Part shown: in pieces, positions 56,600 to 64,000 of the stretch | Layout of the letters: every line of letters starts with the position of its first letter | Position numbering within the stretch: the stretch's first letter is position 1 | DNA from: Streptomyces sp. NBC_01353 | Lineage (GTDB): Bacteria > Actinomycetota > Actinomycetes > Streptomycetales > Streptomycetaceae | Reading direction: 5' to 3' | DNA length: 64,000 nt | Assembly (NCBI RefSeq): GCF_036237275.1 | Contig: NZ_CP108353.1 | Coordinates: forward strand, 1 to 64,000 | Notes under the pieces: model-generated | Told to the model about the DNA's origin: nothing | What the model saw: only the letters and a program-made list of their open reading frames with translations | The model's database searches: none | Made by a program: the position numbers and the translations under genes

Positions 56600-56697
56600 C
56601 GGTGCTGTCCTCGCCACACGACCGCAGCACCGATGAGGCCGGACAGCCCGCCGACGAGGCCGCAGATCCCGAAGATGAGCTGCGCTGTGTCGCTCAT
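56596..56697 (-). CDS. Tiny membrane peptide (33 aa)
   Basis: ATG overlaps the stop of the previous gene; its stop overlaps the recombinase GTG (GTGA). Gly/Leu-rich hydrophobic helix (QLIFGICGLVGGLSGLIGAAVVW). Coupling makes expression likely. Function unknown. Confidence 0.45.
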   Translation of the reverse strand: MSDTAQLIFGICGLVGGLSGLIGAAVVWRGQHR

Positions 56698-56984
56698 GGC
56701 CGCCACTCCTCCTTGTAGTCCGGGTGCGCTTCGTATGGCACAGCGAGCCGTCGGGCCACATCCCATGCCGCTTGCGCAGCATCGTCGAACCCGGAGCCGT
56801 ACTCCCGGTCGTACGCCTTGGGGAGCACCTCGTCCAGGATGCTCTGCACGGCGTCGACCTCCGCCACGGCGATCTGGGCCTGCTCCAGCGGTAGTAGGAA
56901 GTGCGCCGCGGCGCGCCGCTCGGCGAACCTGTCGTTCAGGAACGCCATCAGTGCGGCGTCGCGTCCGAATGTGTCCTCATCCAC
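56694..56984 (-). CDS. DUF6221-like protein (96 aa)
   Basis: GTG with GGGGAGA. Ends with the signature AVPYEAHPDYKEEWRP of DUF6221, preceded by the helical EQAQIAVAEVDAVQSILDEVL region (R.L..V..vraiL..y-type). Small conserved Streptomyces protein; no known role. N-terminus is shorter than usual. Confidence 0.65.
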   Translation of the reverse strand: MDEDTFGRDAALMAFLNDRFAERRAAAHFLLPLEQAQIAVAEVDAVQSILDEVLPKAYDREYGSGFDDAAQAAWDVARRLAVPYEAHPDYKEEWRP

Positions 56985-57082
56985 GGGCCTCTCCCCTGCT
57001 CGGATCTTGGCTCCATAGAAGGAACGTTATCCGGAGCTAGGCGATCCGATGCCCCGAACAACCCCTGAGGGACACGAAAATA

Positions 57083-57112
57083 GAGAAGCCGTTGAGCGAT
57101 CAACGACTTCTC
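57083..57112 (-). terminator. Stem-loop after the 146-aa gene
   Basis: GAGAAGCCGTTG-AGCGAT-CAACGACTTCTC, one mismatch, beyond the stop at 57151. Confidence 0.6.
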
Positions 57113-57150
57113 CAGGATCGATCCTAAGAGGCGGCGCCCACGCCGCCCCA

Positions 57151-57591
57151 TCACGAGATGACGTTCGGTTGGAGGTCGAAGAAGAGGACCTTGGCATCGC
57201 GGAAGGGATGCCCGCTCTTCTTCTGCACCCCAGCAGTAAGCGACGCGATGAGCTTGTTGCAAATGGACTCGCGGGTCTCGTCTGCCGCCACAGGGATGAG
57301 GCCCTGCTCCCCAACCAGCGTCTGGCGCCCGTCGACCATTCCGCTCAACGTAAGCGTCCAGTGGTACATCCCGCGGTTCGCCGCCTCAGTCGCCATGCGG
57401 ACAGTGATCTTGCCGACCGGGTCCAGCAGGCGGTGAGCAGCGCTGTGCAGGGCTTGATCGTAGGGACGGGTCTCGTCCGCGGCCTCGTACTCGCGCAGGT
57501 CCAGGATGCGGCGCAGCTGCTCGCTCTCGCGGAGGAGCGTCATCATCAGGTGGTCCGTCTCGGCCTCGGCTTTGCTGTCTCGGTTGGTCAT
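57151..57591 (-). CDS. Hypothetical protein (146 aa)
   Basis: ATG at 57591 with GGGGGAGA. Two regions: a helical part (LMMTLLRESEQLRRILDLREYEAAD) and a beta-rich part (ITVRMATEAANRGMYHWTLTLSGMVDGRQTLVGEQG). No domain known to me. Ends before a hairpin. Confidence 0.6.
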   Translation of the reverse strand: MTNRDSKAEAETDHLMMTLLRESEQLRRILDLREYEAADETRPYDQALHSAAHRLLDPVGKITVRMATEAANRGMYHWTLTLSGMVDGRQTLVGEQGLIPVAADETRESICNKLIASLTAGVQKKSGHPFRDAKVLFFDLQPNVIS

Positions 57592-57847
57592 GCGCTTCTC
57601 CCCCACGAACGCAGTAGGAATCCTAGGCCCGAGGCTACGCGTGCGACTCGGCGTCATGCCCCAACCGTCCCACAGATCATCACCCCTGGTGACAGGGCTC
57701 TAAACACACGTTATGCGCTTCTGTGGGAGCCGTTCTAAGCGCACGCTGTCTTCTCCAACACGATGGCTCCGGGACCTGAGAATCGAGTTGCGCGAGCCCG
57801 GCGTCGGTACGATCAGCAACCCATACGAATTCGGGAGGGGACGAACA

Positions 57848-58267
57848 TTGAACAGCGCCAGCAACGACGACTACGGCCCGCACAGCCCCGACTACGGACT
57901 GTCCTATGAGCCCGACCCCTTCGCGGATCCAGAGCCGATTGACGACCCCGACGCCTGGGAGCTCGAATTCCGAGAGGGCGACCCGAACGAGGACCACACC
58001 GAGGCGATCTGGGAGCAGGGCTACCGGGACGGCCACATCACCCGGGAGCAGCTCTCAATGCGCCGGGCGCCAGAGGGAACGCCCTACTCCGTAGAGGGGC
58101 CAGACCAGGCGCCGGCAATTCGGTCGGCAATCGCAAAACTGCGGCACAAGCTGGCCACTGCCGAACTGACCGATGCAGAGCGTGCCTTGGAGGAACGCAC
58201 GCTCGCCATCCTCCAGAAGGGGATGGACGAGAACGAGCCTCCGGCGGGTTCCACCTTGGCGCTATGA
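57848..58267 (+). CDS. Hypothetical acidic protein (139 aa)
   Basis: TTG at 57848 with GGGAGGGGA, the only start with a good site. The N-terminal half is acidic (FADPEPIDDPDAWELEFREGDPNEDHTEAIWEQGYRDG); the rest helical (AIRSAIAKLRHKLATAELTDAERALEERTLAILQ). Family unknown. Confidence 0.55.
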   Translation: MNSASNDDYGPHSPDYGLSYEPDPFADPEPIDDPDAWELEFREGDPNEDHTEAIWEQGYRDGHITREQLSMRRAPEGTPYSVEGPDQAPAIRSAIAKLRHKLATAELTDAERALEERTLAILQKGMDENEPPAGSTLAL

Positions 58268-58301
58268 AGAGCGGGCACCTGATTCCTGGCACACTCGGGC
58301 C

Positions 58302-58475
58302 ATGACGAACCGCTCTACGTGCCACTTCGGACACGAGTACGACGAGACCGACGCCAAGGCCGTCGACTACCACACGGAACCGGTGGAATGTAACGGGCGG
58401 CGGACTTGCCGATGCCAGAACAGGCCCCGCTGTTACCCGTGCGGTGACTCTTTCTGCCTCTGCTCTTCGCACTGA
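58302..58475 (+). CDS. Small Cys-rich protein (57 aa)
   Basis: Likely leaderless: no ribosome site, and CACACT lies about 8 bases before the ATG. Contains many Cys/His residues (CHFGHEYD, ECNGRRTCRCQNRPRCYPCGD, CLCSS). A small zinc-binding protein. Function unknown. Confidence 0.5.
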   Translation: MTNRSTCHFGHEYDETDAKAVDYHTEPVECNGRRTCRCQNRPRCYPCGDSFCLCSSH

Positions 58476-58607
58476 TCCGTGGCTTCATCGTGCGGCGTCC
58501 CCTCGCTGACGGCCCTGATCCGCTAGGTTATCCACCAGAGTTGGCCGTTCGTCCTAGGCGGCGGTGCAACAAGCAGTTCCGGGCGAGTACACGCTCCCCG
58601 CGGACTT

Positions 58608-58641
58608 GAGAGGCCCCCAGGCGTGTACCTGGGGGCCTCTC
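58608..58641 (-). terminator. Strong bidirectional terminator
   Basis: Perfect 14-bp stem GAGAGGCCCCCAGG with 6-base loop. Confidence 0.85.
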
Positions 58642-58664
58642 CTGATTCCACCGCGCGCGGGTAG

Positions 58665-58937
58665 CTACCTGAGGACCGCGGTGACCCGTACGGACCCGCC
58701 GCCCGCGAGCTTCTCGGCGAACTCCGTCAGCTTCGGCTCGCGCAGGGCAGTCGACATCCGGCGGCGCCACACCCTCTGCACCTCTACCATCACCTCGTCG
58801 ACCGGCCGACCTATGCACGCCGGGCTGAGAGCGTTCAGGTCCGCGGTGAGCTGGTCGGCCAGCTCGTCCCCTTTGGCCTGCGCCGCCTGGTTGACGACCT
58901 TCTGAAGCTTCCGCTTGTCGAACTTGAACTTGGCCAC
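58665..58937 (-). CDS. Small basic helical protein (90 aa)
   Basis: GTG with AAGGAGG. AKFKFDKRKLQKVVNQAAQAK suggests a DNA-binding or coiled basic region, followed by an amphipathic helix (ELADQLTADLNALS) and ending AEKLAGGGSVRVTAVLR. Unknown. Confidence 0.55.
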   Translation of the reverse strand: MAKFKFDKRKLQKVVNQAAQAKGDELADQLTADLNALSPACIGRPVDEVMVEVQRVWRRRMSTALREPKLTEFAEKLAGGGSVRVTAVLR

Positions 58938-59126
58938 GTGGCCTCCTTCGAACCGGGACTGCCGTTCACCCCGCACGCCATGTGGCCCGCCAGCGGTCCG
59001 CTCGCCTCGACGGTACCTTCGGCCACTGACATCTCACCCGAACAGCGCAATCAGGGTGGCACGCCAACACCCTTGACCGCCCTGCATATGCCAGAGAGGG
59101 TGAGGGCCTGACGAACGGAGACGATC

Positions 59127-59186
59127 GTGGACGAGGAACTGCGCACCCGTACGATCACCCTGCCCGAGGGGACGACCGCCTCGTGA
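59127..59186 (+). CDS. Possible leader peptide (19 aa)
   Basis: GTG with GGAGA; stop overlaps the next GTG (GTGA). Acidic peptide without motif. May only couple translation to the 114-aa gene. Confidence 0.35.
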   Translation: MDEELRTRTITLPEGTTAS

Positions 59187-59527
59187 CGGATCCGATGGAG
59201 GTCCGCACCGAGCAGTCCGTCGAGTACCGCACTCTTCTTCTCGGCCTGCCCGACGGCGCCCCTGAAGTGCCCATGCCCTACGGCGTCGGGGCGCTCTCGC
59301 CCATCGGCGTCCACCTGAAGTACACGCACGCCTTCGAGGCGAGGCGCACTTCCGCCTCCGCTCGCGTCTACGGCTACTTCCGCGAGCCACGCGGAGAGCT
59401 GACCAACCGCCTGGTCGACGTCACCTTCGAGGTGGGCATCTTCTGGGCGCCTGAGTGGATCGTACGGCTGGCGCAGTCGTCGTGCCCCATTGGCTGGAAG
59501 TTGGACGCGAACCCTGCACTCACCTGA
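59183..59527 (+). CDS. Hypothetical beta-rich protein (114 aa)
   Basis: GTG coupled to the leader peptide. EYRTLLLGLPDGAPEVPMPYGVGALSPIGVHLKYTHAF and FEVGIFWAPEWIVRLAQ give a compact beta pattern. No family. Confidence 0.5.
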   Translation: MTDPMEVRTEQSVEYRTLLLGLPDGAPEVPMPYGVGALSPIGVHLKYTHAFEARRTSASARVYGYFREPRGELTNRLVDVTFEVGIFWAPEWIVRLAQSSCPIGWKLDANPALT

Positions 59528-59538
59528 ACGGAGACGCC

Positions 59539-59772
59539 GTGAACCTGTGGACCAGCAAGAACACCAAGCCGAACCCGAAGCCCATCCCAATCTCCGAAGG
59601 CCTTCTGGAGGAGATGGTTGAGGCCAAGCGCCTGGGCCTCCAGAGCGATCTACGGGTGCTGGCGCAGCGGCTCCGCGCGGAAGCGCCCTCCCAGTCCGCG
59701 GGCTTTGACGCCGGCATCAACTGGGCCGTGCTCTGGTTGGAGAACACCGCCACCGGACTGACCAGGAAGTGA
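59539..59772 (+). CDS. Small helical protein (77 aa)
   Basis: GTG with GGAGA, 11 bases after the previous stop. Its N-terminus LWTSKNTKPNPKP resembles that of the 91-aa protein at 3461-3736. The rest is helical (GLLEEMVEAKRLGLQSDLRVLAQRLRAEAP). Function unknown. Confidence 0.55.
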   Translation: MNLWTSKNTKPNPKPIPISEGLLEEMVEAKRLGLQSDLRVLAQRLRAEAPSQSAGFDAGINWAVLWLENTATGLTRK

Positions 59773-59800
59773 CTCAGCCGTGCAGTGAGGAACCGGCGCG

Positions 59801-60097
59801 TCAGGAGTCGGACTGATCCGGCCGCGCAGACATGAGCACGCGGTCCATCTTGTCCGCCAGGTCTTCGAACTCGCCGGCCAGCGTTATCAGCGTCACCGGA
59901 TCGAGCTGGACGTCACCCACGGCCGGAGAGCACCGCAGGCCACCCAGCGCTGCACCCTCGCTCCAGTGCTGGGCGAACCTGCGCAGAATCCCGAGAAGGT
60001 CCGAGGCAGGGATCAACACGCGGCCGTCCTGGTCGTACACCACCTCAGAGATCCACCCATCCGCGCCATTGCCGTCCCTGGCCGCTTCGTCGCCCAT
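59801..60097 (-). CDS. Hypothetical protein (98 aa)
   Basis: ATG with GGGGGC. Beta-rich start (DGWISEVVYDQDGRVLIPASDLLGILRRFAQHW), then VGDVQLDPVTLITLAGEFEDLADKMDRVLMSARPDQ. Last gene inside the inverted-repeat segment; the right repeat lies 79 bases upstream of its start. Confidence 0.5.
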   Translation of the reverse strand: MGDEAARDGNGADGWISEVVYDQDGRVLIPASDLLGILRRFAQHWSEGAALGGLRCSPAVGDVQLDPVTLITLAGEFEDLADKMDRVLMSARPDQSDS

Positions 60098-60175
60098 TCT
60101 GTTGCCCCCAGGTTCCCGTCGCTGGGGGCCGATCGTACACACGGGCGGCGGGCCCACGGCGGAGCTTCGTGAGCA

Positions 60176-60213
60176 GCTTGATCAAGTTATTTGTTGTGCA
60201 AAGTTATAGGACA
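60176..60213 (-). repeat. Right 38-bp terminal inverted repeat
   Basis: Inverted copy of 47746-47783 with one mismatch (AACTTGATC instead of AACCTGATC). Lies between the 98-aa gene and the tail-protein stop. Confidence 0.9.
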
Positions 60214-60236
60214 CGGGTGGGGTCTCCCCCGCCTCG

Positions 60237-62213
60237 TCAGGCCGGGATCAACTCCCGGTACGCCGCCGCGATCCGGCGGCTGAGGTACACGTGACCTGCG
60301 TCGTTCGGGTGGACGGAGTCGGCGCCCACGTAGGTGGCTGCGTTGGCGGCGGTGATCCACGGTCCGTGGGTGGCGACGAGGCTGCCCGCCGTGTCGTACA
60401 GGGCTCCGGTGACCGGGGACACGAAGCGGTAGCCGGCGTTGGCGGCCGCGGTGCGCAGGGTGGTGTCGGTGTTGACGATGCTGGCGCCCGGGCTGCCGGA
60501 CGGTGACCAGCAGCCGATGACGAGGACGTCGGCGTTCGGCAGGCCGCTGCGGATGGCGCTGTAGAGCGCGGCCGCCGCGGTGGCGATCGTCGCCTGGTTG
60601 CCGCCGTTGTCGTTGTAGCCGCCCCAGACGATGAGGCGGTCCGGGTTCCAGGCGATGACGTCGGCGGCGAGGCGGTCGGCGAACGTGGCGAAGGACCCGG
60701 TGGTGATGTAGCCGGTTCCGCCGCGGCCCTGCTCCCATGCGTCGGTGGATCCGAGGAGTCGTGCCGCCCGGTGGAACCAGGTGCCTGCGCCGGCGCCGGT
60801 GTTTTGGGAGGAGCCGTCGGAGAGGGAGTCGCCGAGGACCATGAGGCGGCCGCCCTGCAGCGGGACTTGCCACATGGTGGCCGTGGGCGGGAGGTAGACG
60901 CCGCCGAAGGGGAAGGTCGAGAAGTCGAGGCGGATCCGGCGGGGTGCGGCGGAGCCGAGGTCGATGGTGATGAGGTGACCGGAGCCGGCGGTGGTGCCGC
61001 CGCTGGACTGCATGAGGTCGGTGACCTTCCGGCCGTCGATCGTCAGCCGGAACATGGTCGCGGCCGAGATGTACTTCATGCGGACCTGGAAGATGGCGGC
61101 GTCGGTGCCGAACTCGACGGACCAGATGCCCTGACCGGAGGCGTAGGTGTTGGGGTACTTCGACGTCGGGAGCGTGTAGTTGGTGTCGGGGCTGCTCGCG
61201 CCGATCTGGAACCCGTCGGCGCCCGCGTACCGGTACGGGCCGGTGACGTCGCTGCCGGTGAGGGCGACGCCGGGCGGGGCGTACTTGATGTACCCGCTGG
61301 TGGGCGTGGTGGTCTGCGCGGTGGAGATGGACGGGGCCGCGCCGGCGTAGAGGCTGTCGGACGTCACCGGGTCGGGGAGGTCGCGGCGGCGCCAGGTGGT
61401 GGTGGGAAGAAACCGGGCGGCGGCATAGGCGCGGTCGCCGTGCGGGTCGGTGGCCGCAGTGTGGGCGGTGACCTTGTTGGTGGCGTCGGTGGCCGCCGCA
61501 GTGGTGGCCGCGGTCTGGGCCGCGTCGGCCTTGGTCTGCGCGCCGGCGGGGGTCTCGGCGCCGATCGAGGCGGGGGTGATGGGGTCGCTGCCTCCAGCAC
61601 CGTGGGTGTCGGCGTGGGCGAGCGGGGGCCGGGCGTTGGTGGTGGAGGGGTCGTCGGAGGCGAGCGCAACGTCGGGGCCAGTGCCGGCGGCGCCGAGCGG
61701 GGGCTGCGGTCCGGCCGGGCCAGTGTCGCCCTGGTCGCCCTTCGCGCCGGGTGCGCCGTCCGCCCCAGCAGCGCCGTCTGCCCCGGGCGTGCCCTGGATG
61801 CCCTGCTCGCCGCTGGGTCCGGGGACGACGACGTAGTGGGAGCGGGTGGGGTCTGCCTGGTCGAGGGTGTCCATATCGACCTCGGTCTGGGTGACCGACA
61901 GCTTCATGTAGAAGCGGCGCGGCCCGGCACCGTTGATGGTGACGGTGACCAGCCACACCCACTCGGACGGGTTGGCGCCGGGGATGTCGCACGGCAGGAG
62001 GCGTACGCCCACGACGCCGTCGGCGTCGACGAGACGGCCCTGGGAGTCGAACCGGTAGGTGCCGCTGCCGGTAAACGCGACACCAACGCTGGGAACGTTG
62101 ATGACGGGGGCGACGGGCGCGAACGTCACGGTGCCCACGGCAGGACCGCCACCTGCCGGGCTTGCGGCGGTGTAGTGGACAAGGACGGTCGGCAGACCCT
62201 CGGGGAACGGCAA
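60237..62213 (-). CDS. Phage minor tail / receptor-binding protein with SGNH hydrolase domain
   Basis: 658 residues from TTG 62213 (GGAG at 6 bases). Order: an N-terminal structural domain (baseplate/upper-collar-like), a short collagen-like Gly-X-Y region around residues 130-165 (GEQGIQGTPGADGAAGADG), a linker with tail-fibre style ITPASIGAETPAGAQTKAD, then a beta domain and a C-terminal SGNH hydrolase: LMVLGDSLSDGS (block I), GGTGY (block II), VWGGYNDNGG (block III) and GADSVHPNDAGH (block V). The catalytic triad Ser, Asp, His is present. Such enzymes deacetylate or deacylate surface glycans at adsorption. Placed before lysis genes as in actinophages. Confidence 0.88.
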   Translation of the reverse strand: MPFPEGLPTVLVHYTAASPAGGGPAVGTVTFAPVAPVINVPSVGVAFTGSGTYRFDSQGRLVDADGVVGVRLLPCDIPGANPSEWVWLVTVTINGAGPRRFYMKLSVTQTEVDMDTLDQADPTRSHYVVVPGPSGEQGIQGTPGADGAAGADGAPGAKGDQGDTGPAGPQPPLGAAGTGPDVALASDDPSTTNARPPLAHADTHGAGGSDPITPASIGAETPAGAQTKADAAQTAATTAAATDATNKVTAHTAATDPHGDRAYAAARFLPTTTWRRRDLPDPVTSDSLYAGAAPSISTAQTTTPTSGYIKYAPPGVALTGSDVTGPYRYAGADGFQIGASSPDTNYTLPTSKYPNTYASGQGIWSVEFGTDAAIFQVRMKYISAATMFRLTIDGRKVTDLMQSSGGTTAGSGHLITIDLGSAAPRRIRLDFSTFPFGGVYLPPTATMWQVPLQGGRLMVLGDSLSDGSSQNTGAGAGTWFHRAARLLGSTDAWEQGRGGTGYITTGSFATFADRLAADVIAWNPDRLIVWGGYNDNGGNQATIATAAAALYSAIRSGLPNADVLVIGCWSPSGSPGASIVNTDTTLRTAAANAGYRFVSPVTGALYDTAGSLVATHGPWITAANAATYVGADSVHPNDAGHVYLSRRIAAAYRELIPA

Positions 62214-62226
62214 CGGGAGCTCCAGG

Positions 62227-62922
62227 TCAGTAGCGGCGGCGGTCGGGGGCGAAGCCGAGGATGGTCAGGAGGGACTGGCGCTGCGGGCCGGGCTGCGACG
62301 GTGCCGGTGTGCTAGTGGCGGTGCAGGTGTAGCGGGGGGCGGCCGGGTCGAAGCCGTCAACGGGGGCGCAGGTGTAGGTGACGCCTTGCGGGTCGGTGTA
62401 GGTCCAGCCGGCCGGGGGGCGCCCGTCCTGGCCGTTCGTGCCGTCAGTGCCGTCCTGTCCGTTCTGGCCCGGGGCGCCGTCCTTGCCGTCGGCGCCGTCC
62501 ACGCCGTCGCGTCCTGCGGCTCCGTCGGTGCCGGGCCGACCGCTCGCGCCGGGGGACGGCGTCGGCGCGGGGTCTCCCGGGTCTCCGGGGTCGCCCTTGT
62601 CTCCCTTGTCGCCCTTCGGGCCAGGTATCGGTACGGGTACGGCGGCACGGTCGGGCAGGTCATCGACGGCGGCCGTCGGGTCGGGTGCGACCGGCGTCTT
62701 GCCCTCGGACTCGAGCTGGGTGCGGAGCTTTCGGACGTCGGTGGCCAGAGTGGTGACGGCGTTGCCGCGCAGGTCGGCCTCGTTGGCGAGGTCGGCGGCC
62801 TTCTGGTCGGCGGTGTCGATGCGGGCCCAGAGGATGGCTGCGATCCCGAAAAGGGCAATGAGCGCGCACAGGGTGGCGAGGCCGCGCCAGCGGGCGGCCA
62901 GGAACCGCTGGGTGCGGCTCAT
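62227..62922 (-). CDS. Collagen-like membrane-anchored protein (231 aa)
   Basis: ATG with GGAGGAGA. N-terminal helix (GLATLCALIALFGIAAILWARI), coiled coil (QKAADLANEADLRGNAVTTLATDVRKLRTQLES), then a Gly-X-Y stretch of about 70 residues (GDKGDKGDPGDPGDPAPTPSPGASGRPGTDG), and a small C-terminal cap with one Cys pair (YTCAPVDG, YTCTATST). It is next to the tail protein. It may form an additional fibre or spanin-like trimer. Confidence 0.8.
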   Translation of the reverse strand: MSRTQRFLAARWRGLATLCALIALFGIAAILWARIDTADQKAADLANEADLRGNAVTTLATDVRKLRTQLESEGKTPVAPDPTAAVDDLPDRAAVPVPIPGPKGDKGDKGDPGDPGDPAPTPSPGASGRPGTDGAAGRDGVDGADGKDGAPGQNGQDGTDGTNGQDGRPPAGWTYTDPQGVTYTCAPVDGFDPAAPRYTCTATSTPAPSQPGPQRQSLLTILGFAPDRRRY

Positions 62923-63239
62923 CCGGGGTCTCCTCCGAGTTGAACGATGATGAGGCGTAGGCGGGTGATCTCCGCCTCGGCTGCGGCGCGGGCCGCTGCT
63001 GACTGGGCCAGCGCCGCGTCCTTCGCGACGAGCGCGGCGTTCTTCTCGACGACCTCCTCCTTGAGGAGCGCTTTCTCCTCCTTGAGGCTGCTGCGCTCCT
63101 CTTGGAGTTCGTCGGTCAGCGTGCTCAGGCTGTTCAGGGACAGCTCCCCGCGCTTGCCCACGTAAGCCACCGCTGCGGTGGCCAGCACGCCAGTGAAGGC
63201 GACGAGCGCCCCCACCAGCGTGACGGTGGTCGGGTCCAT
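62919..63239 (-). CDS. Small membrane protein with coiled coil (106 aa)
   Basis: Overlaps the collagen-like gene (ATGA). N-terminal hydrophobic segment (TVTLVGALVAFTGVLATAAVAYVG) and a helical coiled-coil rod (ELQEERSSLKEEKALLKEEVVEKNAALVAKDAALAQSAAARAAAEAEI). Typical of the actinophage small membrane protein next to the holin; a role in lysis timing or cell envelope interaction is inferred. Confidence 0.7.
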   Translation of the reverse strand: MDPTTVTLVGALVAFTGVLATAAVAYVGKRGELSLNSLSTLTDELQEERSSLKEEKALLKEEVVEKNAALVAKDAALAQSAAARAAAEAEITRLRLIIVQLGGDPG

Positions 63240-63277
63240 TCACGGGGTCCAGTCCATGCCGGTGCGGGCGGGGGGGG

Positions 63278-63634
63278 TCAGGCCGTGGGCAGGGTGCGCT
63301 GCGGCACCTTGGCGGTGACCTGGGTGCGGTCCCACATGCCGACGGCGATGGTCACGGCGACCATGACCGCGGCCTGCTTCTCGGTGGACCAGTCCAGGCC
63401 GTAGCCGATGGCGAGCGCGAGGGCGGCCTGGGCGAAGCCGATGATGGCGGCGCCAGCGCCGTTGTGGACCATCCAGGCGATGAGGAGGCCCATTCCGGCG
63501 GCGGCGATGCCGTTGACGTTGGCCTGGGTCTCCGGGGAGGCGTCCCAGCCGAACGCGGCGGCGAGCTTCACGAGGACGGCGACCAAGGTCAGCCAGGCGG
63601 CCGGCTCGCGGCCGAAGAGCAGGGGGGTCTTCAC
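63278..63634 (-). CDS. Holin-like membrane protein (118 aa)
   Basis: GTG with AAGGAGA. Three hydrophobic stretches (PAAWLTLVAVLVKLAAAFGW, VNGIAAAGMGLLIAWMVHNGAGAAIIGFAQAALALAIGYGL, and AAVMVAVTIAVGMWDR) fit phage holins, placed between endolysin and tail proteins. It should form membrane lesions that release the endolysin. The gene order lysin-holin-membrane protein is usual for Streptomyces phages. Confidence 0.8.
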   Translation of the reverse strand: MKTPLLFGREPAAWLTLVAVLVKLAAAFGWDASPETQANVNGIAAAGMGLLIAWMVHNGAGAAIIGFAQAALALAIGYGLDWSTEKQAAVMVAVTIAVGMWDRTQVTAKVPQRTLPTA

Positions 63635-63675
63635 GAGGGATCTCCTTGATGGTGGGCGGAACAGGTGGTGTGGGG

Positions 63676-64000
63676 TCAGAGCTGCTTGGGGACGCGCAGG
63701 CGGTCCCACGAGGTCTTGCCGGGGGTGCCGTCGGCGTCGGAGCCCGAGAAGCCGAGCTTCTTCTGCCACCTCTGGTACGACCGCTTGTCGGCGTTGGTGA
63801 AGAAGGGTCCGGGGCCGTCGGCATAGGCGGAGCAACCTTCGGCGACGAGGCGGCGGCCCATCGCGGTGATGATCGGGCTGCGACGGCCGACGGTGAAGAA
63901 CGCCTCACCCGGGAACGGCTCGTACTGAGGGGCCGGGGCCTTCGCGGGGACCTTCAGGCGCTGGCCGATGGCGAGGACGTTCGGGTTCTTCAGGCCGTTG
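63676..64000 (-). CDS. Endolysin, C-terminal part only (LysM and peptidoglycan-binding domain)
   Basis: The frame is open to the window edge. Visible residues include a LysM end (NGLKNPNVLAIGQRLKVPA) and a peptidoglycan-binding domain (GEAFFTVGRRSPIITAMGRRLVAEGCSAYADGPGPFFTNADKRSYQRWQKKLGFSGSDADGTPGKTSWDRLRVPKQL), the standard C-terminus of Streptomyces phage lysins. The catalytic N-terminus lies beyond 64000. Together with the holin it forms the lysis cassette. Confidence 0.85.
   Translation of the reverse strand, partial: NGLKNPNVLAIGQRLKVPAKAPAPQYEPFPGEAFFTVGRRSPIITAMGRRLVAEGCSAYADGPGPFFTNADKRSYQRWQKKLGFSGSDADGTPGKTSWDRLRVPKQL

Noticed and set aside
47746-60213. A classic transposon defined by the 38-bp repeats
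   Set aside because: No DDE transposase or target-site duplication could be seen. Site-specific recombination is the better reading, though transposition is not disproved.
60187-61992. 601-residue Arg/His/Pro-rich frame
   Set aside because: Out-of-frame shadow of the tail protein gene; composition is that of a non-coding GC-rich frame.
1-64000. CRISPR array
   Set aside because: No set of evenly spaced direct repeats with unique spacers was found; the dense TGAGCG cluster is irregular and within a gene.

Overview
The window is high-GC actinobacterial DNA, most probably from Streptomyces. Evidence: strong G/C bias in third codon positions, frequent GTG starts, GGAGG-type ribosome sites, and typical Streptomyces families (WhiB-like proteins, XRE/MmyB regulator, DUF6011, DUF6221 and DUF6233-like proteins). 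It combines plasmid functions (iteron-bearing rep gene, ParA/ParB with candidate parS sites, SpdB-like membrane protein, GntR regulator) with phage functions (holin and endolysin, collagen-like and SGNH-hydrolase tail proteins, ERF recombinase, SSB, RusA resolvase, HNH nucleases). I read it as part of a temperate phage-plasmid, comparable in principle to Streptomyces plasmid-phages such as pZL12. That relationship is inference; no database search was possible.

Layout. 1-5994 (minus): transfer/spread-like cluster ending in a truncated basic membrane protein, with an SpdB-like four-helix protein whose coding DNA is packed with TGAGCG words. 6248-19166 (plus): GntR regulator, rep gene with four 24-bp palindromic iterons, primase/polymerase, a RelBE-like pair and a long overlapping operon of small proteins. 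19167-22161: quiet gap, then a probable cargo block of XRE/MmyB-type regulator plus a type III polyketide synthase with complete Cys-His-Asn triad. 22412-27557: mixed strands, including a Ku gene. 27656-41546 (minus): long early-type cluster with PP2C phosphatase, DUF3560, SSB, HNH, WhiB, RusA and many overlapping small genes. 42010-46866 (minus): ParB, ParA, palindromic parS candidates, DciA-like protein and a second replication-type HTH protein. 47746-60213: a 12.4-kb segment bounded by 38-bp inverted repeats, holding two adjacent tyrosine recombinases, a cytosine methyltransferase, ERF protein, WhiB and a divergent regulatory pair. 60237-64000 (minus): tail receptor-binding protein, collagen-like protein, coiled-coil membrane protein, holin and the end of the endolysin.

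How it fits together. Replication could start at the iterons, with primase/polymerase and DciA-like factors recruiting host enzymes, and ParABS maintaining the plasmid state. GntR would control the left-hand transfer-like block. A family of six near-identical palindromes, all built on TTGCGCG-type dyads and overlapping plausible -35 elements, links promoters spread over 44 kb and suggests one dedicated repressor regulon. The candidate regulators lie between and beside the two palindromes near 53.1-53.2 kb. The most unusual features are this regulon, the TGAGCG-packed gene, the recombinase-bearing segment with inverted ends, and the type III PKS cargo.
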